Below are positions 44,481 to 52,279 of a stretch of DNA of 64,000 nucleotides, one piece after another; the first letter of the stretch is position 1, and each line of letters begins with the position of its first letter. This stretch comes from an uncultured Verrucomicrobia subdivision 3 bacterium (GTDB taxonomy: Bacteria; Verrucomicrobiota; Verrucomicrobiia; Limisphaerales; UBA11358). The position numbers and the translations under genes are program-made. The stretch covers positions 1-64,000 of the forward strand of contig CAINLR010000027.1 in NCBI GenBank assembly GCA_903850425.1, given 5' to 3'. Below the pieces are notes generated by a model. The model had not been told where the DNA came from and did not search any database. It saw only the letters and a program-made list of their open reading frames with translations.

Positions 44481-47225
44481 ATGATGCGCCGTCTCCTTTG
44501 CCTTATGGCCAGTGCTGGGGTCGCGTTCGCGCGCGTCGCCCGCGCCGGCGGCGACCCGGGCGACGCGCCGACCGACGACACTACATGGCACGATTTTTCG
44601 ACCACGCCGGGATGGCGCGAGCCGGTGGCGGCGAAAGCGGCGCAGCAATTTCCCCCGGTGACTCCGGCGTTCAGTCCGGTGGCGGCGGCGGCGCGGCAGC
44701 CCGCGGGCGCATTGTCCGGGCGCGTGGTGTTCATGAATTCCGGTCACGGCTGGACGTGGAGCACCAATAACTTCTGGTATCTCCAGCGGCCAACTGCGCT
44801 GAATTCCATGAATGAAGATTACGGCAATCTCGACCAGTTGAATTTCTTCGCCGCTTATTGCTTCAACGCTGGTGCGACGGTCGCCTCGATGCGTCCACTT
44901 GGCCAGCAGACCAACGAAGTGGTGCTCGACAACGTCAGCGCGGGCGTGACATTCGCCGGAGCGTGGACCGACAGCGCCTCGCCCGTTTATTTCGGAAATC
45001 CCGGCGACGTGCCGTATCGCTACGCTTCGCTGGCCGCTGCGGAAACGGCCACGGCGACCTATACGCCGACGTTCCCCAACGCGGGTTATTATCCGGTTTA
45101 CACCTGGGCGCGGCACGGCACGGATCGCGGCGACCAGCTTTACCGCATCCGCCATACCGGCGGCGAAACGACGTATCGCGTGCCGCATTATCTCGTCGGC
45201 AACGGCTGGGTTTATCTCGGCGAATATTATTTCAACGCCGGCTCCAATGCGGCCAGCGGCGCGGTGGTCATCAGCAATCTGCGCGGCTCGACGAATGGTT
45301 CGGTGGTCATCGCCGATGCCCTCCGCTTCGGCAACGGCATGGGTTCGATTGATCGCGGTGGCGGCGTGTCCGGTTATCCGCGCGAAGAAGAAAGCTGCCG
45401 TTACTGGATTCAAACCAGCCTCGGCCAGGGCCAGTCCACGTCGCTTTACGACACCAGTTCTCCCAAGGACGAGACGGACAGTTGGTCCGCGCCGCCGCGC
45501 ATGTCTGTGGAAATGACCGAGACGAACGGCACGTCTTTTTTTCAGCGCATTCACCTCAGCTTTCACTCGAACGCCGGCGGCCAGCGCGGCACCGAGGGTT
45601 TGATCAACAGCCCCGCGACGCCCAATCAACCAGCGCTGGCGCAGATTTGCGGCGCGACGGTGAATGACGAACTCGTCGGCCTCGGTTCGCCGCCGCTGGA
45701 ATATGCGTGGTATGACCGGGGCACGAACATCACTTATGCCGGCGGCTACTCCGAGATCAGCAACAACAACTTCGTCGATGTGATGGACGCCACCATCATC
45801 GAGGTGGCGTATCACGACGATGCCACCGACGCGGCGCTGCTGCGCGATCCCCGGGCGCGCGGAGCCGTCGCCCGCGCCGTGATGCATGCGGTCGTCAAAT
45901 ATATGAACCAGTTCGACACGAACAACCCCGTGCCGCTGCTCTTTCCGCCGGAACCGCCCGCGAACCTGCGTGCCAGCGGCAGCACGAACGGCGCGGTTGC
46001 GCTTGCCTGGGCCGCACCGGTTGGCGTGGCGAACAGCGGTGCGCCGACGAACTACGTCATTTATCAATCCACCAACGGCTACGGCTTTGGCCATGCGATT
46101 TCCGTCGGCAACGCCACGCATTTCACGATCACGAATCTGACGGCGGGCGTGGATTATTATTTTCGCGTGGCGGCGGCCAATGCCGGCGGCGAATCGTTTC
46201 CATCCGCAGTGGCTGGCTGCCGTCCGCAATTGTTCAGCACCTCGAAGAAAATTCTTTTTGTGAATGCGTTCGACCGCTTTGATCGCACGACGAACCTGAA
46301 ACAAAATCTCGTCGCGCAAAATTACGTTCCGCCCAGCGGCACCGGCGACAACGAGCGCGTGCTGCCGCGCCGCATCAATTCGTTCGACTACGTCGTGCCG
46401 CACGGCAAAGCCATCAGCGCGGCGGGCGTGGCGTTTGATTCGTGCTCAAGCGCGGCTCTCACCAACAACCTCGTTGCCTTGACGAATTATCCCATGGTCG
46501 TTTGGGCGTGCGGCAACGAATCCACGGCAGACGAGACTTTCAGCAGCGCGGAGCAAACGAAGGTTGCGGCGTTCCTGGCCGGCGGCGGCAATCTTTTTGT
46601 CTCGGGTTCAGAAATCGCCTGGGATTTGGATCGCGCCAGCGGCCCAACGACGGCGGACCGAAATTTTTTTCACAACCAGCTTCATGCCGCCTACGTCGCC
46701 GACAGTTCCGGCGTGTGGAATTTCTCCGCCGTCACGAATTCCATTTTTGCTGGAACTACCAACGGCACCTTTGACGACGGCTCGAAGGGGATTTATTTCG
46801 TCGGCTTTCCAGACTTGATCACGCCCACCAATGGCGGCGCGACGGCGAGCGTTAATTACAGCGCCATCACCGGCGGCGCGGCGGGCATCACCTACAATGG
46901 CGCGGCGGGCGGCGGCAAAGTCGTCTATCTGGGATTTCCATTTGAGACGATCACCAGCGCCAGCGTCCGGAACGCCTACATGCTGGACACGCTGAATTTC
47001 TTCAACGCGGCACCGCTGCGGTTTGAATCCATCACGATGCCAACCAGCAACCGGGTCAAACTCGTGATGAGTGGATTGACGGGAATTTATACGCTGCAAA
47101 CCGCCGCCGTGCTGAACGTCTGGAGTTCGCTGACAAACCTGACAAATACTGCCGGCACATTTGAGTTCACCGACAGCACGACGAACTCCGCCGCGAAGTT
47201 TTACCGCGTGAAAAGTTTCCCATAA
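44481..47225 (+). CDS. Large secreted N-acetylmuramoyl-L-alanine amidase-like modular protein
   Basis: The protein has 914 residues with a signal-like start (LLCLMASAGVAFARVARAGG). Amidase_3-like pieces: VVFMNSGHGW (His), NEDYGNLDQ (Glu), HLSFHSNAGGQRGTEG (His), ATIIEVAYHDDATDAALLRD (Glu). They are split by a golvesin/Xly carbohydrate-binding-like domain (about 170-280: YTPTFPNAGYYPVYTWARHG, GWVYLGEYYFNAGSN). After an FN3 unit (NLRASGSTNGAVALAW, about 500-580) a further domain follows (KILFVNAFDRFDRTTN ... FLAGGGNLFVSGSEIAWDLD). The last 65 residues share the C-terminal module seen in other exported proteins (YTLQTAAVLNVWSSL ... KFYRVKSFP). Likely surface-active cell-wall hydrolase. Confidence 0.8.
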   Translation: MMRRLLCLMASAGVAFARVARAGGDPGDAPTDDTTWHDFSTTPGWREPVAAKAAQQFPPVTPAFSPVAAAARQPAGALSGRVVFMNSGHGWTWSTNNFWYLQRPTALNSMNEDYGNLDQLNFFAAYCFNAGATVASMRPLGQQTNEVVLDNVSAGVTFAGAWTDSASPVYFGNPGDVPYRYASLAAAETATATYTPTFPNAGYYPVYTWARHGTDRGDQLYRIRHTGGETTYRVPHYLVGNGWVYLGEYYFNAGSNAASGAVVISNLRGSTNGSVVIADALRFGNGMGSIDRGGGVSGYPREEESCRYWIQTSLGQGQSTSLYDTSSPKDETDSWSAPPRMSVEMTETNGTSFFQRIHLSFHSNAGGQRGTEGLINSPATPNQPALAQICGATVNDELVGLGSPPLEYAWYDRGTNITYAGGYSEISNNNFVDVMDATIIEVAYHDDATDAALLRDPRARGAVARAVMHAVVKYMNQFDTNNPVPLLFPPEPPANLRASGSTNGAVALAWAAPVGVANSGAPTNYVIYQSTNGYGFGHAISVGNATHFTITNLTAGVDYYFRVAAANAGGESFPSAVAGCRPQLFSTSKKILFVNAFDRFDRTTNLKQNLVAQNYVPPSGTGDNERVLPRRINSFDYVVPHGKAISAAGVAFDSCSSAALTNNLVALTNYPMVVWACGNESTADETFSSAEQTKVAAFLAGGGNLFVSGSEIAWDLDRASGPTTADRNFFHNQLHAAYVADSSGVWNFSAVTNSIFAGTTNGTFDDGSKGIYFVGFPDLITPTNGGATASVNYSAITGGAAGITYNGAAGGGKVVYLGFPFETITSASVRNAYMLDTLNFFNAAPLRFESITMPTSNRVKLVMSGLTGIYTLQTAAVLNVWSSLTNLTNTAGTFEFTDSTTNSAAKFYRVKSFP

Positions 47226-47404
47226 CGAACGGAACGCCGAGCACCGTCTCGGCAAGTTGGAGGTGAATCCGCTTCGAGCCGGGACGGTGCCCGGCGCTCC
47301 GGCCTCCTTCTCCCCTCGGAGTGGAGAAGGAAAAAGCGAACTGCCCCACTATCCAAAAAAATTCCACTTCGCGTCTTGGCGCCTTTGTTGTTAAAATTTC
47401 CCGC
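47226..47404. repeat. Short palindromic elements upstream of fabD
   Basis: GCACCGTCTCGGC-type sequence around 47239-47252 is echoed by GGGACGGTGCCCGGC (about 47280-47294), a partly complementary pair. It is followed by CCTTCTCCCCTCGGAGTGGA, a hairpin similar to the insert in the recombinase. The promoter of fabD probably lies in the AT-rich stretch 47330-47400. Confidence 0.5.
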
Positions 47405-48331
47405 ATGAGCAAAACCGCACTCCTGTTTGCCGGCCAAGGCGCGCAAGTCGTTGGCATGGGCAAAGACCTGGCTGAAAAATTTCCCTCCGCGCAAGCGTGG
47501 TTCGATCGCGCCAACGTCGCGCTCGGCTACGATCTTACCGGCATTTGTTGTAACGGCCCCGAAGCCGATCTGACCAAAACTGAAAACGCGCAGCCGGGAA
47601 TTTTTCTCGTGAGCTGGGTCACGTTTCAACTACTCAAGGAACAGGTGCCGAATCTGAAGTTTGAGGCGACTGCTGGTTTGTCGCTTGGTGAATTCACAGC
47701 GCTGACCGCGGCGAGCGCGATGAGTTTTGAGGACGGATTGCGCGTCGTGCGGCAGCGCGGCCGTTTCATGCAGGAAGCGTGCGAAGCGACCAAAGGCGGC
47801 ATGGCCGCGATCATCGGCCTGGACGAAGCGTTGACGCGCGAGGTTTGTGCGGAGGCGGGCGTGGTGCTGGCGAATCTGAATTGCCCCGGCCAACTTGTGA
47901 TTTCCGGCGAGGCGGAAAAAATCGTGAAGGCGTGCGAACTCGCCAAGGCCAAAGGCGCGAAACGCGCGTTGCCGCTCACGGTGGCGGGTGCGTATCACTC
48001 GCCGCTCATGGCCAGCGCGCAGCCGAAGCTCGCGGCGGAACTGGCGAAAGTGAATTTGGTTTCGCCCCTCGTGCCGGTGATTTCCAACGTCACGGCGCAC
48101 GCGCACGGAACGCCGGTGGAAATTTCCGCCAAGCTCGTGGAGCAGGTGTGCGCGTCGGTGCTTTGGGAAAACTCGATGCGCGCGTTGCTGGCGCAGGGTT
48201 TTACGCGGTTCATCGAACTCGGCCCCGGCACGGCCTTGAGCGGCTTTATGAAGCGCATTGATAAAACGGCGACGATGCTGAACGTCGCGGATGCGGCGAG
48301 CTTGGAAGCCACGGTGAAGGCGCTGGTGTGA
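47405..48331 (+). CDS. fabD: Malonyl-CoA:ACP transacylase FabD
   Basis: The protein has 308 residues from the ATG at 47405; a 28-residue longer frame begins at 47321 in repeat-like sequence. KTALLFAGQGAQVVGMGKDL is the family start; the nucleophile Ser93 lies in GLSLGEFTALTA; VAGAYHSPLMASA carries the catalytic His. Transfers malonyl from CoA to ACP for fatty acid synthesis. It begins a fabD-(gap)-fabG-acpP-fabF cluster; the 707-bp gap before fabG is unusual and contains repeats and an orphan frame. Confidence 0.95.
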   Translation: MSKTALLFAGQGAQVVGMGKDLAEKFPSAQAWFDRANVALGYDLTGICCNGPEADLTKTENAQPGIFLVSWVTFQLLKEQVPNLKFEATAGLSLGEFTALTAASAMSFEDGLRVVRQRGRFMQEACEATKGGMAAIIGLDEALTREVCAEAGVVLANLNCPGQLVISGEAEKIVKACELAKAKGAKRALPLTVAGAYHSPLMASAQPKLAAELAKVNLVSPLVPVISNVTAHAHGTPVEISAKLVEQVCASVLWENSMRALLAQGFTRFIELGPGTALSGFMKRIDKTATMLNVADAASLEATVKALV

Positions 48332-48695
48332 GGCGTGACGAGTGATGCGTGAAAACTAATTCGCGCGCCACGGATGGCAAGAGCGGCTGGGAAATTCCGC
48401 GAGGTCTTGGACTGCGGCAGCCCTCTGCCGCTTTGTGTCGCCAGCCATGTGGTGAAAAAGCGGCAGAGGGCTGCCGCAGTCCAGGACGCTGGCGCGCGGT
48501 TCGGTCGCGCCAATCCGTTGGCGAACATTTGCCCTTGCGCGGCGGGAGGGTTCTGGAAAGATTAACTTATGGTCGAAGCGATGGCAGCCGTCCAGCCGCC
48601 ACCAATATACTGCCAATGCTCGCTGGTAATGGAGCCATTCGGAAGACAATGTTGGCAAAATTATTCCCAAGGATGCAGAAGGCACCGTCATCCGT
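48332..48695. repeat. Gap with a near-perfect 31-bp palindrome pair
   Basis: The arms 48404-48434 and 48457-48487 are complementary at 30 of 31 positions, with a 22-bp loop. They start GTCTTGGACTGCGGCAGCCC. The right flank (48490-48506) is the inverse of the flank at 29077-29090, so this is a mobile-looking family with at least three copies (here, 29091-29121, and a diverged copy at 26354-26391). The stretch 48510-48695 shows no clear signal. Confidence 0.85.
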
Positions 48696-48911
48696 ATGCC
48701 TCGTGAACAATATCAGGCACTAGAGATTTTTTTTCACCAAGCATATGGAGAGCCGAGTTCGAGGCATGTTGGCAATCCAAATCAGACAGGTTTGGCGCTC
48801 GACGTTGCCAGCGTTTATAGATTGCCAGCGGGCGTGGATGTTGAATTCGGTTACAACCAAGAATCCACGCTTGTCGTGATCTTGCGCCCGGCGGGTAGCA
48901 AGAAACAATAA
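48696..48911 (+). CDS. Orphan small frame, possibly a gene remnant
   Basis: The 71-residue frame starts at the ATG at 48696. The same frame is open from about 48627 upstream (a TAA precedes it), and the upstream part reads sensibly (VGKIIPKDAEGTVIR), so an alternative start or truncated gene is possible. The main part (QALEIFFHQAYGEPSSRHVG; LDVASVYRLPAGVDVEFGYN) has a natural composition. No domain recognised. It may be a fragment of a larger gene disrupted by the repeats. Confidence 0.35.
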   Translation: MPREQYQALEIFFHQAYGEPSSRHVGNPNQTGLALDVASVYRLPAGVDVEFGYNQESTLVVILRPAGSKKQ

Positions 48912-49038
48912 TGGCACCAAAACGGTAAAAGGCCGCTGAGTTCAGGCGTTCGTTTCACCGCTTTTCACCCCTCACGGATCGCGCATCATTTTTCATGTGC
49001 ATTTGCCTGCCTTCACGGTTTAACATCACGGACACTTT

Positions 49039-49782
49039 ATGAGCCAACTCACCAATCAAATTGCCGTCGTCACCGGCGCGGGCCGCGGAATCGGTCGCGC
49101 CATTGCGTTGAAATTCGCCAATGAAGGCGCGGATGTCGTCGTGGTCTCGCGCACGCAGGAAAATTCCGAGAAGGTCGCGGCGGAAATCCGCGCGCTCGGC
49201 CGCAAGGCGTGGGCGCACGCCGTGGACGTGGCGAATGCCGCCGCCGTCAACGCCGCCGCCGAGAAAATTTTGGCCGATTGCGGCAAGGTAGATATTCTTG
49301 TGAACAACGCTGGCGTCACGCGCGACGGTTTGCTGATGCGCATGAGCGATGCGGATTGGGACACGGTGCTGGACACAAATTTGAAGGGCGCGTTCCTCGT
49401 CACGAAGGCGTTCAGCCGCGCGATGATCAAGGCGCGCACGGGGCGCATTATCAACATTTCGTCGGTCATCGGCCTCATCGGCAACGCGGGGCAGAGCAAT
49501 TACGCGGCGAGCAAGGCCGGCTTGATCGGCTTCACGCAGTCGTGTGCGCGCGAGTTCGCAGGCCGTGGTATCACGGTCAATGCGATCGCGCCGGGTTTCA
49601 TTGAGACGGACATGACGGCGGAGTTGAACGAGACGCTGCGCGCGGAGATTTTGAAAAAGATTCCGCTGGGCAGTCTCGGCCAGTCGGAGGACATCGCGGC
49701 GGCGGCATTTTACCTTGCCGGGGCGTCCGGGCGCTACGTCACGGGCCAGGTTTTGACGGTGGACGGCGGAATGGTGATGTGA
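49039..49782 (+). CDS. fabG: 3-oxoacyl-ACP reductase FabG
   Basis: The protein has 247 residues, a classical short-chain dehydrogenase. VTGAGRGIGRAIALKFANEG is the NAD(P) binding loop; NNAGVTRDGLLMRMSDADWD follows; the catalytic triad is Ser142, Tyr155 and Lys159 (YAASK). The C-terminus GRYVTGQVLTVDGGMVM is typical of FabG. Reduces 3-oxoacyl-ACP with NADPH in fatty acid elongation. Followed after 60 bp by acpP. Confidence 0.96.
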   Translation: MSQLTNQIAVVTGAGRGIGRAIALKFANEGADVVVVSRTQENSEKVAAEIRALGRKAWAHAVDVANAAAVNAAAEKILADCGKVDILVNNAGVTRDGLLMRMSDADWDTVLDTNLKGAFLVTKAFSRAMIKARTGRIINISSVIGLIGNAGQSNYAASKAGLIGFTQSCAREFAGRGITVNAIAPGFIETDMTAELNETLRAEILKKIPLGSLGQSEDIAAAAFYLAGASGRYVTGQVLTVDGGMVM

Positions 49783-49842
49783 AGTTTAATGAAACGAAGC
49801 TTGACGCGCCGGGCCATAATAAGCTAGAAAACAGGCATCATT

Positions 49843-50085
49843 ATGTCAGACAAACCTCTCGAACAACGTGTAAAAGACATCATCGTTGAACAACTCGGCG
49901 TCAAACCCGACCAAGTCACGCCGGCCGCCAAATTTATTGAAGATTTGGGGGCGGATTCGCTCGACACCGTCGAGTTGGTCATGGCGCTGGAAGAAGAATT
50001 CGGCATCGAAGTGCCGGATGAACAGGCCGAAAAACTCCAGAGCGTCGGCGACGTGATCAAATACGTCGAGGAATCCCAGAAGTAA
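49843..50085 (+). CDS. acpP: Acyl carrier protein
   Basis: The protein has 80 residues and is acidic, four-helix. The phosphopantetheine site is [20 protein letters not shown], with Ser39 in DSL. The start [20 protein letters not shown] and the end [14 protein letters not shown] match AcpP. Carries growing acyl chains; FabF follows after a hairpin (50100-50141). Confidence 0.97.
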   Translation: MSDKPLEQRVKDIIVEQLGVKPDQVTPAAKFIEDLGADSLDTVELVMALEEEFGIEVPDEQAEKLQSVGDVIKYVEESQK

Positions 50086-50099
50086 TCTCAACCGTAACG

Positions 50100-50141
50100 A
50101 ACGGGGCAGTTTTGGCTGGACCCAGCTTGAACTGCCCCGTT
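50100..50141 (+). promoter_or_regulatory. 12-bp perfect hairpin between acpP and fabF
   Basis: The arms AACGGGGCAGTT (50100-50111) and AACTGCCCCGTT (50130-50141) are fully complementary, with an 18-nt loop. No T-tract follows, so it is not a standard intrinsic terminator. Lying between acpP and fabF it could lower readthrough, stabilise the acpP transcript, or mark a processing site, letting ACP exceed FabF. Confidence 0.7.
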
Positions 50142-50151
50142 GCATTTTGCC

Positions 50152-51411
50152 ATGGCTAACAATTCTTACGATCGTCGGGTGGTTATCACGGGCTTGGGTG
50201 TCGTCACGCCGCTGGGCCACGAGGTGGATACGTTCTGGCAAAATCTCATCACCGGCCAATGTGGCATTGATCGGATCACTTCGTTTGACCCGGCACCATT
50301 CGACACGCAGATTGCCGGCGAGGTGAAACCGTTTGACCTGACGCCCGCGTTTCCATCGCCCAAGGAAATCCGCCGCACCGACCGCTACTCGCAATTCGGC
50401 ATTTACGCCGGGTGGTCGGCCCTGAAGGATTCCGGCTTGGATCTCACCCAAGAGAATTGCGATGAAATCGGCGTCTTCCTCGGCTCCGGCATCGGCGGCC
50501 TGGCCACCACCACCGAACAGCATCGGATTCTGCTCGAACGTGGGCCGAGTCGCGTGTCGCCCTTCACCATCCCAATGCTCATAGGCAACATGGCGTCCGG
50601 GCTGATCTCGATGTATTTCAATTTGCGCGGGCCGAACTTCGCCACCTGCTCCGCGTGTGCCACGGCGAACCACGCCATTGGCGAAGCCTGGCGCGCGATC
50701 AAGATGGGCGACGCTTCGGTGATGTTCGCCGGCGGCTCGGAAGCGGCGGTCGTCCCCATCGGCATTGGTGGCTTCTGTGCGATGCGCGCCATGAGCACAC
50801 GCAATGACGATCCCAAACACGCCTCCCGACCGTTCGACAAGGACCGCGACGGCTTCGTCATGGGCGAAGGCGCGGGCGTCGTGGCGCTGGAGGAATTGGA
50901 ACACGCCAAGAAGCGCGGCGCGAAAATTTATTGTGAGATCGTCGGTTACGGCAACACCGCCGATGCGCATCATTTGACTTCGCCCGCACCGGGCGGCGAA
51001 GGCGCAGTGCGCTGCATGAAAATGGCGTTGCGCTCGGGCGGCTTGAATCTGACCGACGTGACTTACATCAATGCCCACGGCACGTCCACGCCGCAAGGCG
51101 ACATCGCGGAAACGCAGGCGATCAAGACGGTTTTCGGCGACCACGCGCGTCAACTGGTGGTCAGTTCCACCAAAGGCGCCACCGGCCACATGCTCGGGGC
51201 CGCCGGCGCGGTGGAAATGGCTGCGTGCGCGCTGGCCATCAAAAACAGCATCGTGCCGCCAACCATCAACTTGCAGAATCCCGATCCCGAATGTGATTTG
51301 GATTATGTGCCGAAGGTCGCGCGGGAAATGCCAGTGAACGCCATCGTCAACAACTCCTTCGGGTTCGGCGGCCACAACTCGACCATCGCGGCGAAGAAGT
51401 TTGTCGGCTAG
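50152..51411 (+). CDS. fabF: 3-oxoacyl-ACP synthase II FabF
   Basis: The protein has 419 residues from the ATG at 50152; an upstream TTG is unlikely. RRVVITGLGVVTPLG is the family start. The nucleophile Cys169 lies in FATCSACATANHAIGEAWRA; INAHGTSTPQGDIAETQAIK and KGATGHMLGAAGAVEMA carry the two His. NNSFGFGGHNSTIAAKK closes it. Condenses malonyl-ACP with acyl-ACP. A terminator follows at 51429-51465. Confidence 0.97.
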   Translation: MANNSYDRRVVITGLGVVTPLGHEVDTFWQNLITGQCGIDRITSFDPAPFDTQIAGEVKPFDLTPAFPSPKEIRRTDRYSQFGIYAGWSALKDSGLDLTQENCDEIGVFLGSGIGGLATTTEQHRILLERGPSRVSPFTIPMLIGNMASGLISMYFNLRGPNFATCSACATANHAIGEAWRAIKMGDASVMFAGGSEAAVVPIGIGGFCAMRAMSTRNDDPKHASRPFDKDRDGFVMGEGAGVVALEELEHAKKRGAKIYCEIVGYGNTADAHHLTSPAPGGEGAVRCMKMALRSGGLNLTDVTYINAHGTSTPQGDIAETQAIKTVFGDHARQLVVSSTKGATGHMLGAAGAVEMAACALAIKNSIVPPTINLQNPDPECDLDYVPKVAREMPVNAIVNNSFGFGGHNSTIAAKKFVG

Positions 51412-51428
51412 AATTCGATTCATTCATC

Positions 51429-51465
51429 AGCGGCCGGGCGAGACCAATCGCCCGGCCGCTTTTTA
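51429..51465 (+). terminator. Intrinsic terminator after fabF
   Basis: A perfect 13-bp stem, AGCGGCCGGGCGA (51429-51441) with TCGCCCGGCCGCT (51448-51460), a 6-nt loop GACCAA and a run of T (51460-51464) give a textbook rho-independent terminator 17 bp after the fabF stop. Confidence 0.93.
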
Positions 51466-51532
51466 TTCGCCAGCATGAATTTGATATGCTTTCCGCGACG
51501 AACTGATTACAAGTAGTGGCAAGCAACGCACC

Positions 51533-52279
51533 ATGACCGGCAATGGCAAATTTCCGTGGAAGACGACCATCCTCGCGCTCATGGTCATCGTTCTGGCGCT
51601 CATTGGGGCTGGCGTGTTTCTGAAAGTCTTGAAGGGCACCCGCGATTCCGCCAGCGCGCTGGCCCAGAATTTTATGACCGGCCACATCACCACCACGTTC
51701 CTGGAGGACATTCCGGTCATCACGTCCACCCACGGCAACGTGCTGGAGCTGGCCACCTCGCGCAGCGTGGAAACCTTCCGGCGCGAAGACTCGCTCACGA
51801 CGTTTTGGAATTCATTTTATGTGGGCACCACCACGGCTGAAATTCGCGTGCCGGTGACTTTCCGGTATCATCTCGTGTTGTCCGATCCCTGGCATTTGGC
51901 GGTCAAAGGCAGCGTCTGTTTTGTTTCCGCGCCGCAGTTTCGGCCCAGCCTGCCGCCGGCCATTGACACCACCTTCATGGAAAAAAGGGCCGCAAGCGGC
52001 TGGGCGCGCTTTGACAAAAATCAGCAGCTCGATCAGTTGGAGAAGGAGATGACCGGCCTGTTAAACCGGCGCGCCAAGGACGCGGCCCACCAGGATTTGG
52101 TGCGGGAACAGTGTCGCCGGTCCGTGGCTGAGTTCGTGAAAAACTGGCTGATCCAGCGCGCCCAATGGGCCAATAATTTCGATGCCATCGTGGTGGCATT
52201 TCCCGACGAGCAGCCCTTTACCAACGACGAAACGCTCCTGAATTATCAAGGCAAACCCGCCATTCACACTGACCCATGA
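51533..52279 (+). CDS. Single-pass membrane protein, DUF4230-like
   Basis: The protein has 248 residues. One N-terminal helix (TTILALMVIVLALIGAGVFL, residues 11-30) anchors it, with the rest outside the cytoplasm. A beta-rich part (NVLELATSRSVETFRREDSL; TTAEIRVPVTFRYHLVLSD) is followed by a charged helix (FDKNQQLDQLEKEMTGLLNR) and an ending in TNDETLLNYQGKPAIHTDP. The layout recalls DUF4230 proteins, a weak assignment. It overlaps the nucleoside phosphorylase start by 4 nt (ATGA). Confidence 0.6.
   Translation: MTGNGKFPWKTTILALMVIVLALIGAGVFLKVLKGTRDSASALAQNFMTGHITTTFLEDIPVITSTHGNVLELATSRSVETFRREDSLTTFWNSFYVGTTTAEIRVPVTFRYHLVLSDPWHLAVKGSVCFVSAPQFRPSLPPAIDTTFMEKRAASGWARFDKNQQLDQLEKEMTGLLNRRAKDAAHQDLVREQCRRSVAEFVKNWLIQRAQWANNFDAIVVAFPDEQPFTNDETLLNYQGKPAIHTDP

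Noticed and set aside
44073-46403. 776-residue minus-strand frame
   Set aside because: Arg/His/Val-rich antisense shadow of the amidase gene; no domain or signal; GC-rich coding DNA commonly leaves such frames open.
50100-50141. Rho-independent terminator after acpP
   Set aside because: Stem is perfect but the loop is long and no T-run follows; recorded as a regulatory hairpin instead.
49846-51423. 525-residue minus-strand frame opposite fabF
   Set aside because: Shadow of acpP/fabF, His/Arg-rich, no domain.
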